This document shows, piece by piece, positions 1-7,009 of a stretch of DNA of 13,824 nucleotides. The stretch's first letter is position 1. Every line of letters starts with the position of its first letter. Both the position numbers and the translations under genes were made by a program. The notes beneath the pieces are model-generated. The model was not told the DNA's origin. It searched no databases and worked only from the letters and a program-made list of their open reading frames with translations. Source of the DNA: Bacteroidota bacterium (GTDB taxonomy: Bacteria > Bacteroidota > Bacteroidia > Cytophagales > Cyclobacteriaceae); assembly GCA_023393375.1 (NCBI GenBank), contig JAEWLI010000221.1, positions 1-13,824 on the forward strand, written 5' to 3'.

Positions 1-8
1 GAGCTATT

Positions 9-40
9 TCCCCACCTCATCAACTCCCATCTCCCCACCT
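9..40. repeat. Short direct repeat in a pyrimidine-rich leader
   Basis: The 9-mer TCCCCACCT occurs at 9-17 and again at 32-40, inside a C/T-rich stretch covering roughly the first 60 bases. Nothing else in the first 98 bases looks coding. This may be the tail of a short intergenic repeat that continues to the left of the window. No function is claimed. Confidence 0.3.
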
Positions 41-70
41 TTTCATTCTGCTTCTTTCTGTCTATAATTG
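41..70 (+). promoter_or_regulatory. Candidate promoter of the DUF4260 gene
   Basis: TATAATTG at 63-70 matches the Bacteroidota -7 box TAnnTTTG at all but one fixed position. TTTC at 41-44 lies 18 bp upstream, close to the usual spacing of the -33 TTTG box. Transcription would begin near 77 and leave a leader of about 20 nt before the ATG at 99. This is a pattern match only, and such boxes occur by chance in AT-rich DNA. Confidence 0.3.
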
Positions 71-98
71 TCGCAGGAATCAAATATCTTTAAAAATC

Positions 99-494
99 AT
101 GAAGAACCTTATTAAAATAGAAGAAGCAGCTATGTTTGCATTTTCCATTTATTTGTTTTCATTGACCGATTTTGCCTGGTGGGTATATTTGGTATTAATA
201 TTAGCACCAGATGTAGGAATGGCAGGATACTTAGCCGGAAATAAAATAGGCGCATGGACTTATAACATTTTTCACCACAAAGCCATTGCTGTGATCGTAC
301 TTTGTCTGGGATGGTATTTTTCAATGGAAGGGATGGCTTTGGCTGGCATCATCTTGTTTGGCCATGCCAGTATGGACAGAATGTTTGGATATGGATTAAA
401 ATATTCGGATAGTTTTCACCATACGCATTTGGGAAATATTGGGAATGATAAATCTTCCGATCAAACAGCGGTAAAACTCAAGAATAAAATTTGA
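99..494 (+). CDS. DUF4260-type small integral membrane protein
   Basis: The 131-residue protein has about four hydrophobic segments, at roughly residues 10-27, 30-47, 60-74 and 76-90, so it should sit in the inner membrane. I recognise the pattern of the DUF4260 family: an APDVGMAGY motif near residues 36-44, a YNIFHH motif near 55-60, and a C-terminal run HASMDRMFGYGLKY followed by HHTHLG. The many conserved histidines and aspartates could bind a metal, but no biochemical role is established for the family as far as I know. The ATG at 99 is the first good start. It is a single gene on the plus strand, convergent with the minus-strand locus to its right, and appears unrelated to the sugar-acid genes. 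Confidence 0.85.
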   Translation: MKNLIKIEEAAMFAFSIYLFSLTDFAWWVYLVLILAPDVGMAGYLAGNKIGAWTYNIFHHKAIAVIVLCLGWYFSMEGMALAGIILFGHASMDRMFGYGLKYSDSFHHTHLGNIGNDKSSDQTAVKLKNKI

Positions 495-677
495 ATTTGT
501 AATAGAAGTAGAAAACCTTCATGAGGGTACATACTCAATAAGATTAAATTCTTCGGTTCCATATTGTAAAACACCAGCCAAAGCCTGTTAGCGAATAACT
601 GTAATCTCCCCGTTAATTTGTGCCACAAACCTACAGGGGTATTCCGCTTCACAAACCAATGAGGACAGGAAAAATCC

Positions 678-1976
678 TTACTCGAAAAATGGATAACCTT
701 CTGTGGCATATTTTTTCATTCCTTCTTCATTGATATCAACTCCAATTCCTGGTTTTTCAGAAAGAGGTATAAAACCCTTTTCAATCATCGGACCATCGAA
801 AGTCACTATTTCTTTGAACATAGGATTGGTATGATAATACGTTTGCCATTCCAGCACCATAAAATTCGGAACGGAAGCACATACGTGACAAGAAGCCATT
901 GCTCCCAAAAAAGAAGCTACCATATGGGGAGCGAAGGGTACAAAATATAAATTTGAGAGATTGGCAATACGTTGTCCTTCGCCTAGACCCCCAGCTTTTT
1001 GGAGATCGGGCATAATAATATCCACAGCACCAATCTCCAGTAAACGTCGGAAGCCATAAGCCAGATAAAGATTTTCACCAGCGCATATGGGAGTAGTTGT
1101 AAAGTCTGAAATGAGTTTATAGGCCTCTGCATTTTCAGCAGGAATTGGCTCTTCCAACCACATCAAATTGAGGGGTTCAAGTCGTTTGGCTACCTGTTTA
1201 CCTGTCACCAAATCATATCGTCCGTGCATATCGAAGCATATATCAATATCAGGCCCAACGGCTTCACGAGCAGCAGTTGCCTGATCTACCATTCGTTGGA
1301 TCTCACCAGGGCTTGCTGTCCAGTTATACCGATCATATTTTTTGGGGTCATTAGCTTGATCCAGATCAAATTTAATTGCTGTGAAGCCCATGTTTTTTGC
1401 TTCCAGGGCATTTTTTGCAAAATCTGATGGAGTAGGTTGTCGCTGTTGATACAATGCAGTATCACAGTACACCCGGATTTTATCCCGAAATTTACCTCCC
1501 AATAATTGATATACAGGCACGCCTAATGCTTTCCCCATAATGTCCCATAAAGCAGTTTCAATAGCCGAAAGTACCGCTATATACATACCGGACTGCGCAC
1601 CTTCAAAGATCCCCCCTTTGCGGAGTTCTTCGAAAAGCTGGTGCACATTTAATGGATTTTTTCCTTTCAGTCGGAATTCCAGCATTTTTACAAAATGGTA
1701 AGTACCTACAACTGCATCTACACCTTCACCACATCCATAGATATCCTGATTGGTATGAATCTTGACAAATAGGCCATGACCAAATCTGATAAAAGCACAT
1801 TTTACTGCTGTGATTTTTAAATCTGCCGGATTTGAACTCATGGGTGTGCGTTCTGCAGCTTGTTTAAGCCCTTGACCAAATAAGTCAGACAGTGGTGCAA
1901 AAGCGGCTCCGGCTATTAATGCTTTTTTGAAAAATGAACGTCTCGATTTTTCAGATGTTGGTATTTCCATTTCCAT
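678..1976 (-). CDS. Tat-exported enolase-superfamily sugar-acid dehydratase (mandelate racemase/galactonate dehydratase type)
   Basis: This 432-residue enzyme would dehydrate an aldonic or uronic acid to a 2-keto-3-deoxy acid. Residues 11-30 form a twin-arginine signal (SRRSFFKKALIAGA), so the folded, Mg-loaded protein is predicted to be exported to the periplasm. The N-terminal capping domain covers about 53-165 and the barrel follows. Metal ligands are D249, E275 and E301. The general bases are H251 and the D324/H351 dyad. The spacings between these residues match E. coli D-galactonate dehydratase as I remember it (D183, H185, E209, E235, D258, H285, a constant offset of 66). The usual KxK motif reads K202-F-D204, which fits histidine-based chemistry rather than mandelate racemase. 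The start is the ATG at 1976; a second ATG two codons downstream is equally possible. It is the last gene of the minus-strand run, 17 bp after the RraA-like gene. Substrate could be galactonate, gluconate, mannonate or another acid. Confidence 0.9.
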   Translation of the reverse strand: MEMEIPTSEKSRRSFFKKALIAGAAFAPLSDLFGQGLKQAAERTPMSSNPADLKITAVKCAFIRFGHGLFVKIHTNQDIYGCGEGVDAVVGTYHFVKMLEFRLKGKNPLNVHQLFEELRKGGIFEGAQSGMYIAVLSAIETALWDIMGKALGVPVYQLLGGKFRDKIRVYCDTALYQQRQPTPSDFAKNALEAKNMGFTAIKFDLDQANDPKKYDRYNWTASPGEIQRMVDQATAAREAVGPDIDICFDMHGRYDLVTGKQVAKRLEPLNLMWLEEPIPAENAEAYKLISDFTTTPICAGENLYLAYGFRRLLEIGAVDIIMPDLQKAGGLGEGQRIANLSNLYFVPFAPHMVASFLGAMASCHVCASVPNFMVLEWQTYYHTNPMFKEIVTFDGPMIEKGFIPLSEKPGIGVDINEEGMKKYATEGYPFFE

Positions 1977-1993
1977 ATCTTTAGGTTTAATTT

Positions 1994-2974
1994 TTACCAG
2001 GTTCGTTGTTTCAGGAGTTCTTGAATTTGTTCTTTAGGTACAGGAAGTTTTTCTTGATTAGCTTCTAGCCATTGGGAGAAGTCCTTTTCAATTTCTTCTG
2101 ACCAACGGGAATCAATTTCTCCTGGTGTATATTTTTGTTCACGAAGTCGCTGATGGCCAAACATATCGCGTAACCGCACTACTTCGGATGTCTTTACTAC
2201 TCTTTCTGCTAAATGAGGGGGAATGAAAATAACCCCTCCATCTCTGCCCAATACTACATCCCCAGGCATTACTGTGGCTTTGCCAATCCTAGTCGGGGTA
2301 TTTATGCCAACAAGAGTTGTGTTTAAACGCCCGGCAGGATCATTGAGGTGATGGGAAGGATGATAGCTGCGAAAAAATGATGTGAATGACCCAATCTCTT
2401 TCAACCCATTGATATCCCGGATGGCACCATTATACACAATTCCATTTCCTGTCTTTGTGAAAATAGAGTTAGCAAGATTGTCACCCACAGTGGGGCCATC
2501 TTCATGGGCACCAAACTGATCTACCACATACACATCACGACGCCCAAGCATGTCTATGGTCCACGAATTTTGAGATTTAACCCGCTTGTCTCGGTTATGT
2601 CCACGATCGTCAATAACTCTGTGGATGTCGGGTCGGCCTGGCATAAAAGTGGCAGTCACAGCCCTTCCTACAAGTACACTATCAGGATTAATTACCATCC
2701 AACCGTCATCAAATTGGTGGTTGTAATTCTCGTTCCGTAGCAATGCCCAAGCCTCTTCGAGGGTTACCAACTTCATCCTGTCCAGAATTTCGTCGGGTAC
2801 TTTAGGGCGTCCATCCGGATATCGTTCGCCTTTCCATTCAGGCGTTAAGAAGATGAGCTCTTCTTTTGATATTTGTTGGGCACTCAAATCGAGGTAGCAA
2901 AACAAGCCAATACACATTAGTATTAAAAAGCGAAATGTAGATATTCTTTGTGTTATCATTCTTTTATTATGCAT
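1994..2974 (-). CDS. Exported RraA-like protein (HMG/CHA-aldolase superfamily)
   Basis: About 326 residues from the ATG at 2974. Members of this fold cleave or decarboxylate keto acids, for example 4-hydroxy-4-methyl-2-oxoglutarate aldolase. Others, such as E. coli RraA itself, inhibit RNase E. The aldolase reading is preferred because the key residues are present: G164-D-N166, followed by the GAIRD motif with R186 and D187. The late PGDVVLGRDGGVIFIP strand-turn-strand is typical of the family. Residues up to about 33 form a Sec-type signal ending LSAQQ, so the protein should be periplasmic; an RNase E inhibitor would not be. It is about twice the length of E. coli RraA, with extra N- and C-terminal segments. 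The start is ambiguous: a TTG at 2986, ATG at 2974 and ATG at 2959 all keep the signal peptide. With ATG 2974 the gene overlaps the transporter's stop by 8 bp, suggesting translational coupling. The substrate is inferred from the neighbours to be a 2-keto-3-deoxy sugar acid. Confidence 0.82.
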   Translation of the reverse strand: MHNKRMITQRISTFRFLILMCIGLFCYLDLSAQQISKEELIFLTPEWKGERYPDGRPKVPDEILDRMKLVTLEEAWALLRNENYNHQFDDGWMVINPDSVLVGRAVTATFMPGRPDIHRVIDDRGHNRDKRVKSQNSWTIDMLGRRDVYVVDQFGAHEDGPTVGDNLANSIFTKTGNGIVYNGAIRDINGLKEIGSFTSFFRSYHPSHHLNDPAGRLNTTLVGINTPTRIGKATVMPGDVVLGRDGGVIFIPPHLAERVVKTSEVVRLRDMFGHQRLREQKYTPGEIDSRWSEEIEKDFSQWLEANQEKLPVPKEQIQELLKQRTW

Positions 2975-4076
2975 TTTGATTAACAACTTCTTTCTTTTTC
3001 TGTGTGTGTTTATTTAATGGACGTCCGCGCCACCACAAAGCCAGCGAAGAACCTGTTATGTTCATCATTGGTGCAAAAATTGCAGCAGCCAACCCCACAG
3101 TAGCAAGTTTTCCCATAGCCAATGCCAAAGCCGATCCAAGGCCTGCATTTTGTAATCCTACTTCTAGTGCAATCGTACGACAATCTGTTTCATTCAACCG
3201 AAATAATTTACCTGACCAGTATCCAAGAAAATATCCACTCATGTTGTGCATCAATACAGCCAGCAACAATAAAGGTCCGACTACAAGTAGATTGTCACGT
3301 CCTGCAGCGGTAATTACCACTATAATCAATACTATTCCGGCCATTGAAATAACGGGCATGATATTGTCCAAAAATTTAAATTTGTTATGTAAAAAGTGAT
3401 TAAATACCAAACCTGCAGAAACAGGGATGATCACGATCCGGGTGATGTCCCAGACCATTGACCAGAAATCAATGGCAACATATTGTCCGGCCAGAAATTG
3501 CATAAATAATGGTGTAAAAAATGGGGCTAAGAAAGTGGCTACAGCGGTAAGAGAAACTGATAATGCCAGATTGGCCTTAGCGAGATAAGCCATCACATTA
3601 GATGCTAACCCACTGGGGCAGCTACCTATGAGTATAATACCAGCAGCGATCTCATTAGGAAAATTGAAAAGTTTGGTGATAGAAAACGCTATCAACGGCA
3701 TGATTGAAAACTGGCATATCAACCCTACCATCACCCCTTTAGGCATTTTTATTACTCCAGAAAAATCCTTAAGGCTCAAACTTGTGCCCATTCCAAACAT
3801 GATGATCTGCATAAGCGGTGTAATTAATTGGGAAAGCCTGAATTCACCGACAGTTATGAAATATTGAGGATAATACATTGCCAAACTCACTGCAGCAAAA
3901 ATCATGATGGTAAAGGAATACCCTTTTAGCAATTGGAAACGCCGTATTCCTATTGCTACTAACATAAAAAAAGCCATCAGTAACCAACCTGCATACTCAT
4001 GAGCTCCTTGAAATGATACGTAAATAAAACCTGCCAGAAATAACCCTGCGGATAGAAGTAATACTTTTGTAATCAA
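2967..4076 (-). CDS. Bile acid:sodium symporter (BASS) family transporter
   Basis: A 369-residue, highly hydrophobic inner-membrane protein with roughly ten membrane segments. BASS signatures are clear: GSCPSGLASN at 151-160 and EVGLQNAGLG at 305-314, the two crossing regions that bind sodium in this fold. An amphipathic or membrane N-terminal stretch (1-70) precedes the core. The tail is basic (KKKE). Known family members carry bile acids, pyruvate (plant BASS2) and ketopantoate (bacterial PanS), so an organic-anion substrate is expected. Beside a lactonase, dehydratase and aldolase, a keto acid or sugar acid is the best guess. No ATG lies upstream in frame: the chosen start is TTG at 4076, and the first internal ATG (codon 34) would remove the first membrane segment. 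The stop overlaps the start of the RraA-like gene. Confidence 0.88.
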   Translation of the reverse strand: MITKVLLLSAGLFLAGFIYVSFQGAHEYAGWLLMAFFMLVAIGIRRFQLLKGYSFTIMIFAAVSLAMYYPQYFITVGEFRLSQLITPLMQIIMFGMGTSLSLKDFSGVIKMPKGVMVGLICQFSIMPLIAFSITKLFNFPNEIAAGIILIGSCPSGLASNVMAYLAKANLALSVSLTAVATFLAPFFTPLFMQFLAGQYVAIDFWSMVWDITRIVIIPVSAGLVFNHFLHNKFKFLDNIMPVISMAGIVLIIVVITAAGRDNLLVVGPLLLLAVLMHNMSGYFLGYWSGKLFRLNETDCRTIALEVGLQNAGLGSALALAMGKLATVGLAAAIFAPMMNITGSSLALWWRGRPLNKHTQKKKEVVNQNA

Positions 4077-4120
4077 ATTTTTATACTTTATTAATTATTG
4101 CAAATTATTGCTATGAAAGT

Positions 4121-4174
4121 CCAGGCTTATCCCAGTACTTCACAAGAATTGTGACGTACTGAGGGGTAGCCCGG
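4121..4174 (-). other. Long stem-loop between the lactonase and transporter genes
   Basis: In the minus-strand transcript three stacked helices form: a 7-bp outer stem (4121-4127 with 4168-4174), an 8-bp stem (4131-4138 with 4156-4163) and a 6-bp stem (4140-4145 with 4149-4154) closed by a 3-nt loop. Two positions that would be A-C mismatches in plus-strand RNA (4123/4172 and 4132/4162) become G-U pairs in minus-strand RNA, which favours the operon direction. No U-run follows, so it is not a standard intrinsic terminator. An mRNA-stabilising, processing or attenuating element is more likely. Confidence 0.5.
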
Positions 4175-4216
4175 TAAACACACTTAACAAAATTTAATTG
4201 CTCAAGGGAATAACTC

Positions 4217-5290
4217 CTATTTGACCACTCCCTTAACTTTCATCCTCAGACCATATACAGAGGCAGTTTGCCCCAAAGAGACAGTCATAAATAGGAGTTT
4301 ACTATTTTGACCGGCAAAAACCACATTTGAAATATTGTTCCAGCCTTCGGGTGGTGGAATATTGAGAATTTTCTCTCCTTTGGAATTAAATGCGGTAACT
4401 CCAAGACCATTGGCTATATATACATTTCCCCGTTCGTCTATAGTCATACCGTCACCTCCCATTTGGGTAAATTTTTTCATATTGGAAAGTGTTCCGTCAG
4501 GATTAATGTCAAACACATAAGTCCCCGCTTTATCATCCATCGGATCATAATACCATCTGTTTACATATAATTTTTTTCCATCAGGAGTCCCAACCAGGCC
4601 GTTTGGCCAGGAGTCGGCATCCCACCCCATTTCATCAGTTACTACCTTGATGAGTTGATTTCCATGAGGCCGCAAATAATAAACATATCCACCTTTACCT
4701 ACTTCAGCTTGTTCAGAATGTGTGGGTTCCCAATCTTGTTGGCGGGGATCATCAGGATTCCAATAACTTCTTGGGAATATTGGATCAGTGATGTAGATGC
4801 CCCCGTTTTTGGGATTGATCCAAATATCATTGGGACCATTTAGCTTTTTACCATTGTGGTTGTCCACAATTACCGTATGGTGGCCATATTTATTTATTTT
4901 CCAGAGTTCCCCGTGCATATCCGCACAAGCGATGAGGTTTCCCCACCTGTCGAAATATGTTCCATTGGATCGGCCAGAAGGGCTCAAAAAAGTAGAGATC
5001 TGCCCGGAATTAGCTGCCCATTTGTAAATTACATCATTGGGTTGATCGGTAAAAAATACATTTCCAAACCTGTCAACTGATGGGCCTTCTGTAAAACCAA
5101 AACCATCACCCAATTTTTGAAATCGGGCAAAAGGTGCAATTAAACCGGTTGGGTCAAAAAAGTTGGATGCATTAACCTTCTTTGATTTAAGGGTGATAGG
5201 TTCCAGGTCTGGTTCCTCAATAGAAGGTGTGTTGCACGAAGGATGTACCAGGAAAAAGAAAATTCCTAAAAAAAGCAGTTTATTTTTCAT
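4217..5290 (-). CDS. SMP-30/gluconolactonase/LRE family lipoprotein (sugar lactonase)
   Basis: A 357-residue six-bladed beta-propeller of the gluconolactonase type, expected to hydrolyse an aldonolactone to the free acid. Metal ligands are E69 (in TEGPS), N230 (in WPNG) and D280 (in GDGMT). N154 in NGPND is the usual substrate or metal contact. The 85-residue step E69-N154 and the 50-residue step N230-D280 equal those in human SMP-30 as I recall it (E18, N103, N154, D204). An extra 25-residue loop near 175-200 accounts for the remaining length. The N-terminus is a hydrophobic signal ending HPSC, so C19 is probably lipidated. The lipobox is imperfect (H and P at -3 and -2), and plain Sec export is possible. 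ATG at 5290. It lies 90 bp after SusD with a hairpin between. Function is well supported at family level; the substrate is unknown. Confidence 0.88.
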   Translation of the reverse strand: MKNKLLFLGIFFFLVHPSCNTPSIEEPDLEPITLKSKKVNASNFFDPTGLIAPFARFQKLGDGFGFTEGPSVDRFGNVFFTDQPNDVIYKWAANSGQISTFLSPSGRSNGTYFDRWGNLIACADMHGELWKINKYGHHTVIVDNHNGKKLNGPNDIWINPKNGGIYITDPIFPRSYWNPDDPRQQDWEPTHSEQAEVGKGGYVYYLRPHGNQLIKVVTDEMGWDADSWPNGLVGTPDGKKLYVNRWYYDPMDDKAGTYVFDINPDGTLSNMKKFTQMGGDGMTIDERGNVYIANGLGVTAFNSKGEKILNIPPPEGWNNISNVVFAGQNSKLLFMTVSLGQTASVYGLRMKVKGVVK

Positions 5291-5334
5291 ATTAATGTGT
5301 TTATAATCTATTAAATAATGAGATGCCTAGGAGG

Positions 5335-5367
5335 TAAGCAAACCCAACTCATGGTTGAGTTTGCTCA
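5335..5367 (-). other. Strong intercistronic hairpin after SusD
   Basis: The arms at 5335-5348 and 5354-5367 (core AGCAAACCCAAC / GTTGAGTTTGCT) pair around the 5-nt loop 5349-5353. In minus-strand RNA all 14 positions pair, two of them as G-U (5344/5358 and 5336/5366). In plus-strand RNA the same two positions are mismatches. It begins 13 bp past the SusD stop. No U-tract follows in the minus direction. It could lower readthrough into the lactonase gene or protect the 3' end of a susCD message. Confidence 0.55.
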
Positions 5368-5380
5368 TTATTATGGATTG

Positions 5381-6946
5381 TTATTCGACATCCCAAAATA
5401 CCCTGGTGGTAAGGTTGTCTCCTCCAATTGCCGCCACAGCTGCATGATAATTTTCTTCATTTGAAGAAGCTTCATAATCTGGATAAGACAATCTTCTCAC
5501 AAATCCACCTTGCAGATTGTTGTTATAGGTGTTAGGGCTCAAATCCGGGTAGCCACTTCGCCTGAAATTTGCAAATGCTTCCGTGCCATTTCTAAGGTTC
5601 ACAATCCAATATTGTGTGTTGATCAGATTCAAAACATCTTCATCACTGCTAGCTTGGGTAAAATCAACATCAGGATTGGACAGATATGCATTAACTTCTT
5701 CGTCAGATATTGGAGTGGAATTTGGATAAAGAGAATATACTTCCATATCAGCTTTGATGGCATTTTCATAATAAGTCTGAGCTGTTCCTTCAATCCATCC
5801 CCTATGAGCTGCTTCAGCAAGAAGCAAGGAAGTTTGTGCATATGTAACCCAAAAATCAGGAGCTGACGGGGATGCAATGATCAATACATTCATCTGGGAA
5901 TAATTTAGCCCGCCTTTTCTTGAACCTCTATAAGGACTTGAAGGATCAGTAATTTCTGTGCTCAATACACCAATGGGTACACCAAATTGGTTAGTTAATA
6001 CGGTATCCGGATTAGAATCGTTTGCAACAGATGCAGGATCATCAAAAGTGGCCAAAATAAATTTTGCTCGTGGGTCATTGGTAGATTTAAGTTGATCTAC
6101 AAAAGGTTCTGCAGCATAGAAAAAATGGGAAAAGTTGCGCAAATTGTTATTTTGGTCATGAACATACAATGTTCCATCGTATTTTACATAAGCATTATCA
6201 TTATTTGATTCCATTACTCCCCCAGCAAAGGCTTCTGCTACGATATCCTGTGCTTTTTGTGGATTGATTTTGGAATAACGCATTCCTAACCTTAACAACA
6301 GTGAGTTTCCTAATTTTTTCCATTTTTCTACCTGAGCAGCAGCTGAACCAGCTGGGTTTTCACTGTTCACACCATAAAAAAGATCTGCCGTAACATGATC
6401 GCCATTTGGGTTAAATGCAGCCAATGCTTCCTTAATTTCCTTGTATAAATCATCATAAATAATAGCATCATCATCATATTTTGGATAATAAATACGGTCA
6501 CTAACAGCTCTTCCTGCCTCAAAATAGGGAACATCGCCATAATTATCAACTAATCCCATAAAGACTTGCGCCCTCCAAATACGAAGCATGCTCATTAAAT
6601 TTACACGATCAGTATCATCACCCAACAAGAACATTGCCTGTTTCATGTTTCTTGCTGGCCCAACATAAGATTCATCCCATTTTGGATTGTTGAAAGCATC
6701 AATATCTGCATTAAAATTATGACCTAGTGTAGCACCCTGATTATATGGGTTTACAAAATGCTGAACGATGGTATGTTCAATTTCCCAGTTACCAAGGTGG
6801 GTACGTTGAGCACCGGCAAAAATAAGGGCCGGATCAATTTGATTTACTGCATAAGGATTTGTGTTAATAGATTCAAAATCTTTGTCACAGCCTGCTGAGA
6901 AAAGGATTGTTAAACTCAGAAGTATATAATATTTGATAGTTTTCAT
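5381..6946 (-). CDS. SusD/RagB-family nutrient-binding outer-membrane lipoprotein (SusD-like_2 type)
   Basis: A 521-residue surface lipoprotein that, with SusC, captures a ligand and acts as the lid over the transporter. The signal peptide ends FSAGC, with lipidated C20 followed by D-K-D-F-E. Acidic residues just after the cysteine are typical of Bacteroidota lipoproteins sent to the cell surface. The next segment SINTNPYAVNQIDPALIF is characteristic of the SusD-like_2 branch, and DNYGDVPYFEA near residues 134-144 is the common SusD helix-turn signature. The rest should be the TPR-rich helical scaffold with a variable ligand face. Length is usual for the family. ATG at 6946, 63 bp after SusC, in the normal SusC-SusD order. 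No ligand-specific residues can be assigned. Confidence 0.94.
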   Translation of the reverse strand: MKTIKYYILLSLTILFSAGCDKDFESINTNPYAVNQIDPALIFAGAQRTHLGNWEIEHTIVQHFVNPYNQGATLGHNFNADIDAFNNPKWDESYVGPARNMKQAMFLLGDDTDRVNLMSMLRIWRAQVFMGLVDNYGDVPYFEAGRAVSDRIYYPKYDDDAIIYDDLYKEIKEALAAFNPNGDHVTADLFYGVNSENPAGSAAAQVEKWKKLGNSLLLRLGMRYSKINPQKAQDIVAEAFAGGVMESNNDNAYVKYDGTLYVHDQNNNLRNFSHFFYAAEPFVDQLKSTNDPRAKFILATFDDPASVANDSNPDTVLTNQFGVPIGVLSTEITDPSSPYRGSRKGGLNYSQMNVLIIASPSAPDFWVTYAQTSLLLAEAAHRGWIEGTAQTYYENAIKADMEVYSLYPNSTPISDEEVNAYLSNPDVDFTQASSDEDVLNLINTQYWIVNLRNGTEAFANFRRSGYPDLSPNTYNNNLQGGFVRRLSYPDYEASSNEENYHAAVAAIGGDNLTTRVFWDVE

Positions 6947-6989
6947 ATTTTCATAAAAATTTTGTATAAAACTTTATTATTTATTCTAT

Positions 6990-7007
6990 TTCATGAGATG
7001 ACATGAA
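6990..7007 (-). repeat. Inverted repeat just after the SusC stop
   Basis: TTCATG (6990-6995) and CATGAA (7002-7007) are perfect complements around a 6-nt loop, in the 63-bp gap between SusC and SusD. The helix is short and there is no U-tract. It could be a mild processing or attenuation hairpin, or chance. Confidence 0.25.
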
Positions 7008-7009
7008 TT

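Noticed and set aside
667..678. AGGA-AAAA-TCCT mini hairpin as a terminator of the dehydratase gene
   Set aside because: It has only 4-bp arms and overlaps the stop codon, with no U-tract after it.
461..709. 82-codon minus-strand open frame at the left convergent junction
   Set aside because: It overlaps the ends of two well-supported genes in other frames and matches no family I recognise, so it is not annotated as a gene; its middle is mentioned only as a possible remnant.
1994..2974. RNase E inhibitor (RraA) or menaquinone methyltransferase function for the RraA-like protein
   Set aside because: The signal peptide places it outside the cytoplasm, the aldolase residues are present, and no methyltransferase motif is seen; the methyltransferase name is an old mis-annotation of this fold.
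3004..3399. 131-codon plus-strand open frame
   Set aside because: It is wholly antisense to the BASS transporter gene and lacks a recognisable domain; it is a shadow frame.
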